A stretch of DNA of 64,000 nt. Origin: Candidatus Puniceispirillum sp. Lineage in GTDB: Bacteria; Pseudomonadota; Alphaproteobacteria; Puniceispirillales; Puniceispirillaceae. The position numbers and the translations under genes are program-made. Location: the NCBI GenBank assembly GCA_028383305.1, contig JAOEVD010000001.1, positions 113,455 through 177,454 of the forward strand. The letters are read 5' to 3'. The notes beneath the pieces were generated by a model. The model did no database searches. It was not told the origin of the DNA and saw nothing but the letters and a program-made list of their open reading frames with translations. Position 1 is the stretch's first letter. Each line of letters begins with the position of its first letter. Of this stretch, positions 9,033-16,524 are shown one piece after another.

Positions 9033-9620
9033 ATGGGATTGGCAAAAATTCGGAAAATCGTCACAATTGTCGAGGATACGCATGAAGAGGCAGGCCAGAC
9101 CATTTCGCCGCCAACGCGCCGCGCCGCCGCCATTGCGGTGATCGAAAATCCTTTTGCTGGCACCTATCAAGATGATCTCGAGATGCTTATGTCAATTGGC
9201 GAAGAACTTGGCGGCCTTCTTGGTGAGCGCTGCGTTGCCGCGCTTGGCATCACCCCGCAACAGGCGCAAAGCTATGGCAAGGCCGCACTTGTTGGCGAAA
9301 ATGGCGAGCTGGAACATGCCGCAGCCATTTTGCATCCCCGCCTTGGCAAACCGCTGCGTGCCGCTGTTGAAAAAGGGGCTGCCCTTGTCCCTTCAAACAA
9401 GAAACGGGGCGGTATGGGTCATCCCATTGATGTGCCGCTTGGTCATAAAGACGCTGCCTATGTCCGATCACATTTCGATGGAATGGAAGTCAGCGTCAAT
9501 GACGCCCCACGCGCCAATGAAATTCTGGTTATCGTTGCGGTTGCTGACTCAGGGCGTCCCTTGCCACGTGTTGGTGGCCTGACGCATGATGAGGCTGAAG
9601 GCAAAGACGGGCTGCGCTAA
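9033..9620 (+). CDS. AA_synth (DUF1185) family protein of unknown reaction
   Basis: The 195-residue product starts at ATG 9033 behind AGGGGAA. Recognisable features are an N-terminal KIRKIVTIVEDTHEEAG, a central RRAAAIAVIENPFAGTY, GKAALVGENGELEHAAA and a C-terminal GRPLPRVGGLTHDEAEGKDG. These are typical of the 'amino acid synthesis' family PF06684, whose biochemical role is not firmly established to my knowledge. It is transcribed divergently from the MarR regulator across the candidate operator, which ties it to the N-heterocycle cluster. A hydrolytic or isomerising step on a ring-opening intermediate is possible but is only a guess from context. Confidence 0.8.
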   Translation: MGLAKIRKIVTIVEDTHEEAGQTISPPTRRAAAIAVIENPFAGTYQDDLEMLMSIGEELGGLLGERCVAALGITPQQAQSYGKAALVGENGELEHAAAILHPRLGKPLRAAVEKGAALVPSNKKRGGMGHPIDVPLGHKDAAYVRSHFDGMEVSVNDAPRANEILVIVAVADSGRPLPRVGGLTHDEAEGKDGLR

Positions 9621-9650
9621 TCATGCATCAGCCACGCGTGGCATCATCAT

Positions 9651-10106
9651 CTATTTGCCATTGGCAAGCTGGGTAATCACCAAGCCGCCAAGAAGCATGC
9701 TTGCACCGCCAAGCTGTAGCAGATTTACCGGCCGGATTGGTGCGCCAAACAGACCAAAATGGTCAATCAGCAGCGAAAAGATAATCTGCCCCGATACCGC
9801 CATGACAATGAAATTGGCAACGCCAATTTTGCCGGCCAGAACCGTGGCGCTAATCACATAGAAGGCAACAACAAAACCGGCCAGATATTCAACCGGTTGC
9901 AACTGCCTAAAATCACCAATATTAGGAAGCCCTCGCCCCGCCAGAACCGCCACTGTTATCGCCAAAAGAATGGCAACACCGAATAGCAGAACACTTGCAT
10001 GAAGCGGCTCGCCAAGGGCGCGCCCAACACGGCCATTCAAAATACCGACAACCGGAATAAATGAGCCGGCAAGAAGCGCCCAGATCAGATATTTTATGTT
10101 AATCAC
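9651..10106 (-). CDS. DMT-superfamily inner-membrane protein, YdcZ/DUF606 type
   Basis: A 151-residue, strongly hydrophobic protein with about five predicted membrane helices. It begins MINIKYLIWALLAGSFIPVVG and contains the family-like GILNGRVGRALG and the C-terminal GGASMLLGGLVITQL. The length (about 140-150) fits the half-sized YdcZ family of the drug/metabolite transporter superfamily. It converges on the AA_synth gene with a 30-bp gap and starts about 50 bp beyond the end of the NIPSNAP gene on the same strand. The substrate is unknown. Confidence 0.75.
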   Translation of the reverse strand: MINIKYLIWALLAGSFIPVVGILNGRVGRALGEPLHASVLLFGVAILLAITVAVLAGRGLPNIGDFRQLQPVEYLAGFVVAFYVISATVLAGKIGVANFIVMAVSGQIIFSLLIDHFGLFGAPIRPVNLLQLGGASMLLGGLVITQLANGK

Positions 10107-10159
10107 CCTAGCATCTCCTCAAATGATCATGTCGATGCGGTGTTGCTACCCCTTTGCAA

Positions 10160-10483
10160 TCAGGGATGCGGGCCCCAAGGCGCAGCATTCAACAACTGGT
10201 TTTGCTGACTTAGCAATAAAGGACGAAGATCACCGGCAAAATCCATAAAATCATCATTGGCAAAAAGGCTGTTCCAATGATTGCGACGATCGGCATCATC
10301 GTCAAATTTCCACAAATGCACAATCTGATGAAGTGGGCCGGTATCTGAAATGAAATACCCAACTAGCTTTTTGTCAAAGCCGCCCTTTTGTAAAGCTGGC
10401 CAGCCTTTTTGACTATAGGCCTCAACAGCATCTTTCATTTTCCCAACAGTGACCTGATAGGTTCGTAATTCATAAATAGCCAT
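10160..10483 (-). CDS. NIPSNAP family protein
   Basis: This 107-residue protein starts at ATG 10483 with AAGGA six bases upstream; a TTG two codons earlier is less likely. It begins MAIYELRTYQV and contains GYFISDTGPLHQIVHLWKFDD and R-NHW, the hallmarks of the NIPSNAP domain, a ferredoxin-like dimeric alpha/beta barrel fold. Bacterial members are often found in catabolic operons but have no well-defined general reaction. Here it follows the DapA-like lyase and the Liv transporter on the same strand, suggesting a shared pathway. Confidence 0.85.
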   Translation of the reverse strand: MAIYELRTYQVTVGKMKDAVEAYSQKGWPALQKGGFDKKLVGYFISDTGPLHQIVHLWKFDDDADRRNHWNSLFANDDFMDFAGDLRPLLLSQQNQLLNAAPWGPHP

Positions 10484-10543
10484 GATCAATCCTTATTTCA
10501 AAAATAAATCTAAACACCAAGCCAAGAACCGGGCGCGTCACGC

Positions 10544-11470
10544 CTAATTTTGCAGGCCTGCGGCGACCAGCGCTTGTTTCAGCTTGGCAATTTCATCGGC
10601 CGCAAGCTTTTGCAAAGGCGGTCTGACAATCGCCTGATCCAACCTCCCCAAAAGCACAAGACATTCCTTCATCCGGTTATGCATATCCAGAAACGGCGCG
10701 CGGTAAAAAGCCTGTGCCAGCGGGTAAATCCGATCATTGACCACCCGCGCCATTGCCAGATCATCGCGCTGCATCGCGTTGAATAGCTCAACCTGCAAAT
10801 CGGCGATCACACTTCCCGCGCCCGACAGCAAACCAGCAGGCTTCATTGATAATGATGCCATTAACCATGATGAATGCGTTGACAATACATTCACCTTGCG
10901 CGGCAATGATTGAAAGGTTTTTATGTGACTTTCATGCAGCATCGGATCATTGCACCAATCCTTGATCGCAACGACGCTTGGCACTTCGGCAAAAATTTGC
11001 AGCATCGTTGTAAACGGATAGCCAAGGCCGGTGCTTGCCGGATATTGAAACAGAATCAGCGGCAGATCGGTTGCATCGGCAATCATTTTGAAATGGGCAA
11101 TTGCCATATCGGGGCGAAGCTGGCCGCCCATGCTCATGCTGTTTGGCGGGAACACCAACAGCGCCGCCGCGCCTTCGCTAGCCGCCATTTTCGCCACCGC
11201 AACAGCCGCATGGCTGCCATCGGCATAAACCCCATTTACCAGCGGCAGCGCATCCCCCACCTCGTCAAGCGATTCGCCCAGAAGCTGCTGTTGTTCGGCA
11301 AAGCTGAACGCATGAATTTCCGACGCATGGCCATTGACCGTGATCGCACTAAGACCCGCAACATCAGCAACATCACGCAAATGTTTTCGCGATGCCGCAA
11401 TGTCAATTTCAAAATCTGTCTCAAAGGCTACCAAAGTTGCTGGTATGACGCCTTCAGCCTTAAATTCCAT
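10544..11470 (-). CDS. Dihydrodipicolinate synthase/N-acetylneuraminate lyase family aldolase
   Basis: A 308-residue TIM-barrel protein of the DapA/NAL family. It has the Schiff-base lysine in VVAIKDW, the tyrosine motif LFQYP and an N-terminal VIPATLVAF with NGHASE in place of the usual GTTGE loop. Family members form or cleave C-C bonds next to a keto acid through a lysine-pyruvate Schiff base. The altered NGHASE loop and the location directly behind livF (17-bp gap) argue for a catabolic lyase acting on a compound imported by the adjacent ABC transporter, not lysine-pathway DapA. The exact substrate is unknown. Confidence 0.85.
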   Translation of the reverse strand: MEFKAEGVIPATLVAFETDFEIDIAASRKHLRDVADVAGLSAITVNGHASEIHAFSFAEQQQLLGESLDEVGDALPLVNGVYADGSHAAVAVAKMAASEGAAALLVFPPNSMSMGGQLRPDMAIAHFKMIADATDLPLILFQYPASTGLGYPFTTMLQIFAEVPSVVAIKDWCNDPMLHESHIKTFQSLPRKVNVLSTHSSWLMASLSMKPAGLLSGAGSVIADLQVELFNAMQRDDLAMARVVNDRIYPLAQAFYRAPFLDMHNRMKECLVLLGRLDQAIVRPPLQKLAADEIAKLKQALVAAGLQN

Positions 11471-11486
11471 TTAAATATTCACCTGA

Positions 11487-12131
11487 TCAAGCGGTAACGA
11501 TCGAGCCTCGTTCGATAACGTAGGTTCGATCAATAACACCGGCGACATGTGCATCGTTGGACTCGGCAATAATAATCGAAACGCCTTCTTGTTTTAAAGA
11601 CGCAAGAATTTCACCCATCCGTTGCGCCAAAACCGGCGCAATCCCTTCGGTTGGCTCATCCAATAACAATAGCGTCTGGCCAACCATCAATGCGCGTGCC
11701 AACGCGACCAATTTCTGCTGACCACCAGAAAGCGACGTTGCCGGCATATCTTTAAATTTTTCACATTCAGGAATGATTTTATAGATCCATTCCAGACGCG
11801 CCGCATGGCCTGAAATATTGGTGGACCAGACAGGAACAAGGATATTCTGCTCGGCTGTCATCTCAGGAACAAGCCGCCGATCTTCTGGCATATACCCAAA
11901 ACCCATATGCGCTCGGCGATAACCAGGCTCTTCTTTTAGGTCCTTATCATTGTGATAGATACTACCATCAACAATTGGCAAAAGCCCCATCACTGATCGA
12001 AGAAATGTGGTTTTCCCAGCACCATTCCGGCCAATCAGGCCAATAATTTCACCGGAATTTATCTCTAATCCAATACCTCGAAGTATCGGGGTCCCGTTGA
12101 TATCAACGTCGAGAGCGTTAACTGCAAGCAT
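11487..12131 (-). CDS. livF: Branched-chain amino acid-type ABC transporter ATP-binding protein LivF
   Basis: The 214-residue ATPase has Walker A GRNGAGKTT (about residues 34-42), signature LSGGQQK, Walker B LLLLDEP and a D-loop/H-region in IIIAES. Its size and order match LivF, the second ATPase of the hydrophobic amino acid transporter family. It is the fifth gene of a livK-H-M-G-F set on the minus strand and is followed after 17 bp by a DapA/NAL-family lyase. The imported compound may therefore be a catabolic substrate and not leucine. Confidence 0.92.
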   Translation of the reverse strand: MLAVNALDVDINGTPILRGIGLEINSGEIIGLIGRNGAGKTTFLRSVMGLLPIVDGSIYHNDKDLKEEPGYRRAHMGFGYMPEDRRLVPEMTAEQNILVPVWSTNISGHAARLEWIYKIIPECEKFKDMPATSLSGGQQKLVALARALMVGQTLLLLDEPTEGIAPVLAQRMGEILASLKQEGVSIIIAESNDAHVAGVIDRTYVIERGSIVTA

Positions 12132-12140
12132 GACTAGATC

Positions 12141-12914
12141 CTATTTCTTTTTCTTGTGGTGCTCTTTTCCAATGACAAATTCTTGCACTTTCTTATCAGC
12201 CAATGCGTCCTTTGGAGGCATGTCAGCAATAATTTCACCCTGATAGAATGCCAGCACGCGGCTAACGTAACGCTCAACAATTTCCATGTCGTGCTCGACG
12301 AAAAGAACGGTAACACCATCCTCTTTTAAAGCGCCCATAACAATGTCCATGAAATCAAACTTTTCTTCAACGCTGATACCACTTGTTGGCTCGTCTAATA
12401 AAAGAATGCGGGGTTTGCTGACAACTGCCATTGCAATATCAAGGAGCTTTCGGACACCTTGTGCAAGCGCACTCACTGTGGCGTCCTTTTGCGGCTCCAA
12501 CCTATAGCGTTTCAGAACTTCATCAAGTTTTGAACGCAAGTCCGGCGTGTCCATTAAACCAAGCGCATCGGCACCACGATTATTCGCAATAGCCAACGCA
12601 ATCATAAGATTCTCTGAGACTGTCATCGAATGGAAAACTTGAGACACTTGAAAAGAACGAGAAATGCCCGCATGTGTTATTTTGCGTGTTCCAAGACCAA
12701 CTAATTCAGCCCCTTCAAATTTTATGCTGCCTTCAGTCGGTGCAAGATACCCTGTAACCATGTTCACAAAACATGTTTTACCCGCTCCATTTGCACCGAT
12801 AATACCAACAATTTCACCTTGAGAGATGTCAACATTGATGTCTTTTGCGGCAACAACTGCTCCAAATGTTTTGAGCAAGTTGCGAACCTCCAGGATTGAA
12901 GAGCTATTTTTCAT
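12141..12914 (-). CDS. livG: Branched-chain amino acid-type ABC transporter ATP-binding protein LivG
   Basis: The protein has 257 residues from ATG 12914, which sits behind GGGAGGGAAG. It shows Walker A GANGAGKTC, with cysteine where threonine is usual after GKT, a divergent signature ALAQGVRK and Walker B ILLLDEPTSG. The lysine-rich C-terminus ends HHKKKK. Its start overlaps the livM stop by 11 bp, as expected for coupled translation. It pairs with LivF to power the two permeases. The weak ABC signature (AQGVRK instead of the common SGGQ/YGQQR) is worth noting, but other features look functional. Confidence 0.9.
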   Translation of the reverse strand: MKNSSSILEVRNLLKTFGAVVAAKDINVDISQGEIVGIIGANGAGKTCFVNMVTGYLAPTEGSIKFEGAELVGLGTRKITHAGISRSFQVSQVFHSMTVSENLMIALAIANNRGADALGLMDTPDLRSKLDEVLKRYRLEPQKDATVSALAQGVRKLLDIAMAVVSKPRILLLDEPTSGISVEEKFDFMDIVMGALKEDGVTVLFVEHDMEIVERYVSRVLAFYQGEIIADMPPKDALADKKVQEFVIGKEHHKKKK

Positions 12915-13845
12915 TTTTCTTCCCTCCCAACTTCTCAATCAAACTCCAAATTCCTCCAGGTAAGAAGAAAATGATTGTTAAGAACGTTGCGCCCATAATC
13001 AACTGCCACGCCTGTGGGGCTAATTCAAACGCGTAAGTTCTAAGAACTTCAAAAACCAGAGACCCGATAAATGGTGCAATAACATTGCCCGGGCCTGACA
13101 AGATAGTAACAAAAACAAGCTCGCCAGATACTGTCCAGTTAATCATCGACTCTGGATCTACCTGTCCAAGCGACATCGCCATTAGCGCACCGGCACAACC
13201 AGCCAAAATCGTCGATATGGTGTATTTCAGGTGGATTGCGTGAGCGACCGAGAAACCCAGATACTCAACGCGTATCTCATTGTCTCTGATCGCGGTGGTT
13301 AGTTTTCCAAAAGTCGTTTTCAAATAGAAATTCACCGCAAGTGCTGCCGTTAAACCGACAAGTGTGATGATCACGAACAATGGATATTTTGTCTCGGGCG
13401 AAAGCCCAAAGATGGTTGACGCCGAGATTGCAAAGCCATCCGTCGATCCTAAGGATTCGGTTTTTACCACAATGCCAAACAGCACCATCGATATCGCTGT
13501 GTTGAGCATCGCAAAGAAAATGTCGCGGTAGTTTCGCATGATGAAGCCGATTAAAAAACCAGCGACACCCGCAACAACAGCGCCTGCCATCAGGCGGAGA
13601 AACACGTCAGAAACGCCCAATTTACTGTCGAGGATCGCAACGGCATATGCGCCCAACCCAAAATAGAAAGCATGGCCAAAAGAGACTAATCCTGTGCGCC
13701 ACAACACCATAAGACCAAGGATCGCAAGCGCCCTTGAAAATCCGAACATAAACTGGTTCACGATCCAGTTTGGCGCAAAAGCACCACCAACACAGATTAC
13801 CAGCGCAGCCAACAATAAAAATTTTGCTGTTCTATCATTAAACAT
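12904..13845 (-). CDS. livM: Branched-chain amino acid-type ABC transporter permease LivM
   Basis: A 313-residue, multi-pass membrane protein starting at ATG 13845. It has the LivM-type N-terminal helices, FGHAFYFGLGAYAVAIL (the conserved G-x-G-A-Y-x-x-A region) and the C-terminal PGNVIAPFIGSLVFEVLR. Its ATG lies directly behind the livH stop and its end overlaps livG. It forms the inner-membrane channel together with LivH. Confidence 0.92.
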   Translation of the reverse strand: MFNDRTAKFLLLAALVICVGGAFAPNWIVNQFMFGFSRALAILGLMVLWRTGLVSFGHAFYFGLGAYAVAILDSKLGVSDVFLRLMAGAVVAGVAGFLIGFIMRNYRDIFFAMLNTAISMVLFGIVVKTESLGSTDGFAISASTIFGLSPETKYPLFVIITLVGLTAALAVNFYLKTTFGKLTTAIRDNEIRVEYLGFSVAHAIHLKYTISTILAGCAGALMAMSLGQVDPESMINWTVSGELVFVTILSGPGNVIAPFIGSLVFEVLRTYAFELAPQAWQLIMGATFLTIIFFLPGGIWSLIEKLGGKKNEK

Positions 13846-13846
13846 T

Positions 13847-14743
13847 TTAAATTTTCCTAGGTTTGGCTGGAGCAAACAAGCCTTCTGGGCGAAACACAAG
13901 GACTATGGCCATCACAGCAAACACAACGAAAAGCTCGACTTGCGGCAGTTCATGCACAGCAATTGCGCGCAAAATCCCAATGATCAATGAGCCAATTGCT
14001 GCTCCCACAATGGATCCCATACCACCAACGACAACAACCGCAAAAGACAGCACAATTACTTCCGTGCCAAGGCCGGGTGCGACTGAGATTGTTGGCGCAA
14101 TATAGGCACCCCCTAGGCCACCCAAGATCGCGCCACCGATAAAGGTTAATGTGTAAACAAGTGGGACATTGATACCCATCGAGATACCCATCTCACGATC
14201 AAAAATAACGGCTTTGAGAAGGGTGCCCCATTTCGTTTTGTTCAAAAGCCACCAACAGCCAACGGCCACAACTGCCGCAACCCCAATTAGGGTCATTCCA
14301 TAGACATCTCTGGTAATACCCCCCAATTCAACCGAGTCCAAAAGCGCCATCGGTTGATAGGCGAAGTAAGGGTCGGTTCCAAAGGCTATGAGGATGATAT
14401 CTTCTAAGACGAGGAATAGGCCAAACGTCGCTAACACGATCAAAACTTCATCGCGCTCATACATGTGCTTTAAGATGCCTTGTTCGATGATGAAACCAAG
14501 AATGACACCAACAACAATGGCTGCCGCAACAATGATTAAAAAACCCAATGCGTCAGGCAAACCCATATCCGAAAATTTGCCAATAAAGAAGGCTGCAGTA
14601 TATGCGCCCCAGGCATAAAAACTTCCGTGTGCCACATTTAGAATCTTCATCACCCCAAAGATGATGGTAAGTCCCGCCGACACGATGAACAGATATGACG
14701 AAAACTGAAGCCCGTCGAGAAGAATAGTCAGAGCCGCTTCCAC
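13847..14743 (-). CDS. livH: Branched-chain amino acid-type ABC transporter permease LivH
   Basis: A 298-residue membrane protein with the LivH landmarks: GLTIIFGVMKILNVAHGSFY near residues 23-42, GAILGGLGGAY and VVVVGGMGSIVGA. It is the second gene after the binding-protein gene, separated from it by an 87-bp gap holding a strong hairpin. It functions with LivM as the transmembrane pore. Confidence 0.93.
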   Translation of the reverse strand: MEAALTILLDGLQFSSYLFIVSAGLTIIFGVMKILNVAHGSFYAWGAYTAAFFIGKFSDMGLPDALGFLIIVAAAIVVGVILGFIIEQGILKHMYERDEVLIVLATFGLFLVLEDIILIAFGTDPYFAYQPMALLDSVELGGITRDVYGMTLIGVAAVVAVGCWWLLNKTKWGTLLKAVIFDREMGISMGINVPLVYTLTFIGGAILGGLGGAYIAPTISVAPGLGTEVIVLSFAVVVVGGMGSIVGAAIGSLIIGILRAIAVHELPQVELFVVFAVMAIVLVFRPEGLFAPAKPRKI

Positions 14744-14790
14744 AGCAGATCCCCCACAATAGAATGAAATTTAAAGAGTTAAACAAAAGC

Positions 14791-14819
14791 TCCACCAGCA
14801 GGCGTCGCCTGCTGGTGGA
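14791..14819 (-). terminator. Strong hairpin between binding-protein gene and permease genes
   Basis: Perfect 14-base arms (TCCACCAGCAGGCG and its complement) flank one base, just downstream of the binding-protein stop at 14831. Read on the minus strand it is followed by GCTTTTGTTT, a loose T-run. Such hairpins commonly cause partial termination or protect the 3' end so that the binding protein is made in excess over the permeases. Confidence 0.65.
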
Positions 14820-14830
14820 AAATTATCAGA

Positions 14831-16123
14831 TTAGCACTTAGCGCCTTTCATACCGCCTTTGATCCAGTCAACACTGTTCTGGCCTTCAGGAGGTAATACG
14901 CATGATGCAGGGTAGAACTTGACGTCCTTAACCACATTCTCACCGTTTTCTGAGTCATATTCGGTGATGCCATATCCATTTTCGGTTGCAGCTTGGTGTC
15001 CATTACCAAGCTTCATCTCAATGGTGGTTGAAAATGATTCAAAGGTAATGCCGCGTAACGCGTCAGCAAGCTGTTCGCTGGTTGCATCGCTACCGGCCTT
15101 ATCATAGGCGATTTTGGCGGCCAAAATTGCCTGTCCATATTGATAGGCTGGGCCTGATGGATAGATGCCGTAGATGTCTTTGTAGGTGTTGATGAACCAC
15201 TGGTTCAACGTAGATTGGCGATCTTTCACAAGAATGCCGTATGGTCCTCGCGCGCCAAGAACAAGCCCATTCGGCAATTTCTTGCCAAGACGATAGGCTG
15301 CGGTTCCGCCAACTGTGAAAACACCGATTTTTTTCTTGAAAAGTCCGCGTGCATTACCCTGAAAAATAAACGCCTCAAGATCTCCACCCCAGAAACTGGT
15401 GTGGATCAAATCCGCCTTATCAAGTGACATCGCCGAAATCTCTGAGCCGTACTGACCAGCAAAGATTTTCGGAAATTGCGTTTTATCTGATGCTTTTGTA
15501 TTTGGCATAATTTGTTGCAAGGTAAGGTCAAAATCACGCCAAGAATCTTGTCCCCAAGCATAGTTTTGATTGATACCGGTATACCCTTTCATATCAGGGA
15601 ATTTTTCTTTGACATACATCGCGGCAGCGACGTTGTCAGCGGTAGCATGACCCATTGTTCTGAAAACGTATTTTCTTTCAGCTTCCTCAAAGATTCTTGG
15701 CGTTCCACAGGTCGCAAAAATGGTGAACTGCTTTAGTTCTTCAGCAACTGGCGCAAGGGCTTGACAATTTCCCGAAGAAATATAGCCAACGATCGCATCT
15801 ACATTTCTTTTTTCAACAAGGTTTCTGTATTCCGCCACTTGCTTCGTGGCGCCACCACCTTCGTCAAGAGCGATGACATCTGCGGTCGCACCGCCAAAAC
15901 CTTTGGTATTATAGGGTGCCGGAAGCTTTCCAGCATTAATGGCATCAGTGACCATTTTGGCGCCATTCATGGCAGGGATGCCAAATGGACCAGCTGCACC
16001 ACCTGTCAAAAACGACGGCACCGCAATTGTAATTGTATCTTTAGCATGAGCAATCCCGCCCGCAAGAGCAACAGCTGAAACAGCTGCGATTCCCAATGCA
16101 CCCTTGAGAAGTTTATTTTTCAT
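14831..16123 (-). CDS. Periplasmic binding protein of Liv-type ABC transporter
   Basis: A 430-residue precursor with a clear signal peptide (MKNKLLKGALGIAAVSAVALAGGIAHA, cleavage likely after residue 27) behind GGGAGGAA. The mature part is a type I periplasmic binding fold (Peripla_BP_6) with PSFLTGGAAGPFG near the N-terminus and a C-terminal cysteine. It is the first gene of the livKHMGF-like set, so its promoter should lie in 16124-16524. The ligand is unknown. The lyase and NIPSNAP genes downstream suggest a small organic acid or amino acid derivative. Confidence 0.9.
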   Translation of the reverse strand: MKNKLLKGALGIAAVSAVALAGGIAHAKDTITIAVPSFLTGGAAGPFGIPAMNGAKMVTDAINAGKLPAPYNTKGFGGATADVIALDEGGGATKQVAEYRNLVEKRNVDAIVGYISSGNCQALAPVAEELKQFTIFATCGTPRIFEEAERKYVFRTMGHATADNVAAAMYVKEKFPDMKGYTGINQNYAWGQDSWRDFDLTLQQIMPNTKASDKTQFPKIFAGQYGSEISAMSLDKADLIHTSFWGGDLEAFIFQGNARGLFKKKIGVFTVGGTAAYRLGKKLPNGLVLGARGPYGILVKDRQSTLNQWFINTYKDIYGIYPSGPAYQYGQAILAAKIAYDKAGSDATSEQLADALRGITFESFSTTIEMKLGNGHQAATENGYGITEYDSENGENVVKDVKFYPASCVLPPEGQNSVDWIKGGMKGAKC

Positions 16124-16524
16124 TTCATTCCTCCCGATTATCGGATTTTTATTTTTAGCGTTGCCGCCAATTAAAGACGATATTTATAAGAGACATCGAA
16201 TGAAGATTGGTCAAGTGCTGTCTGAAAACCATCTAAATTTATTTTCATGGTTGTTCAGTTTGCCGCTTGACCATTTCGCGCCGTTTACTTGATCGCCAAT
16301 CCAGTCTTTAGCAGCCGCCAAAAACAGGCTTATATCTCAATAAACCTGCTGTTTCTAAAGATTATCTGGTGCCAGCTATCACACGTTTCAGCGCGTAATT
16401 TCTGGAGCAATTTCCGGCTTTGGCGCAGAATTTATTATATCAATATTGCCAGAGGGATGGATTTGATTAGAATAATGTAAATGACACAGCCCACCTGCCC
16501 GCGATTGATGATCTTAAAAATTGG
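16124..16524. other. Divergent intergenic region, no gene seen
   Basis: About 400 bp between the Liv binding-protein gene and the flavin monooxygenase gene. It should hold promoters in both directions. I see no convincing coding frame, RNA gene or strong repeat in it. Confidence 0.6.

Noticed and set aside
9631..9642. GCCACGCGTGGC palindrome between the AA_synth and YdcZ genes
   Set aside because: A short perfect palindrome but no T-run on either side, so not called as a terminator; it may be a weak bidirectional stop.
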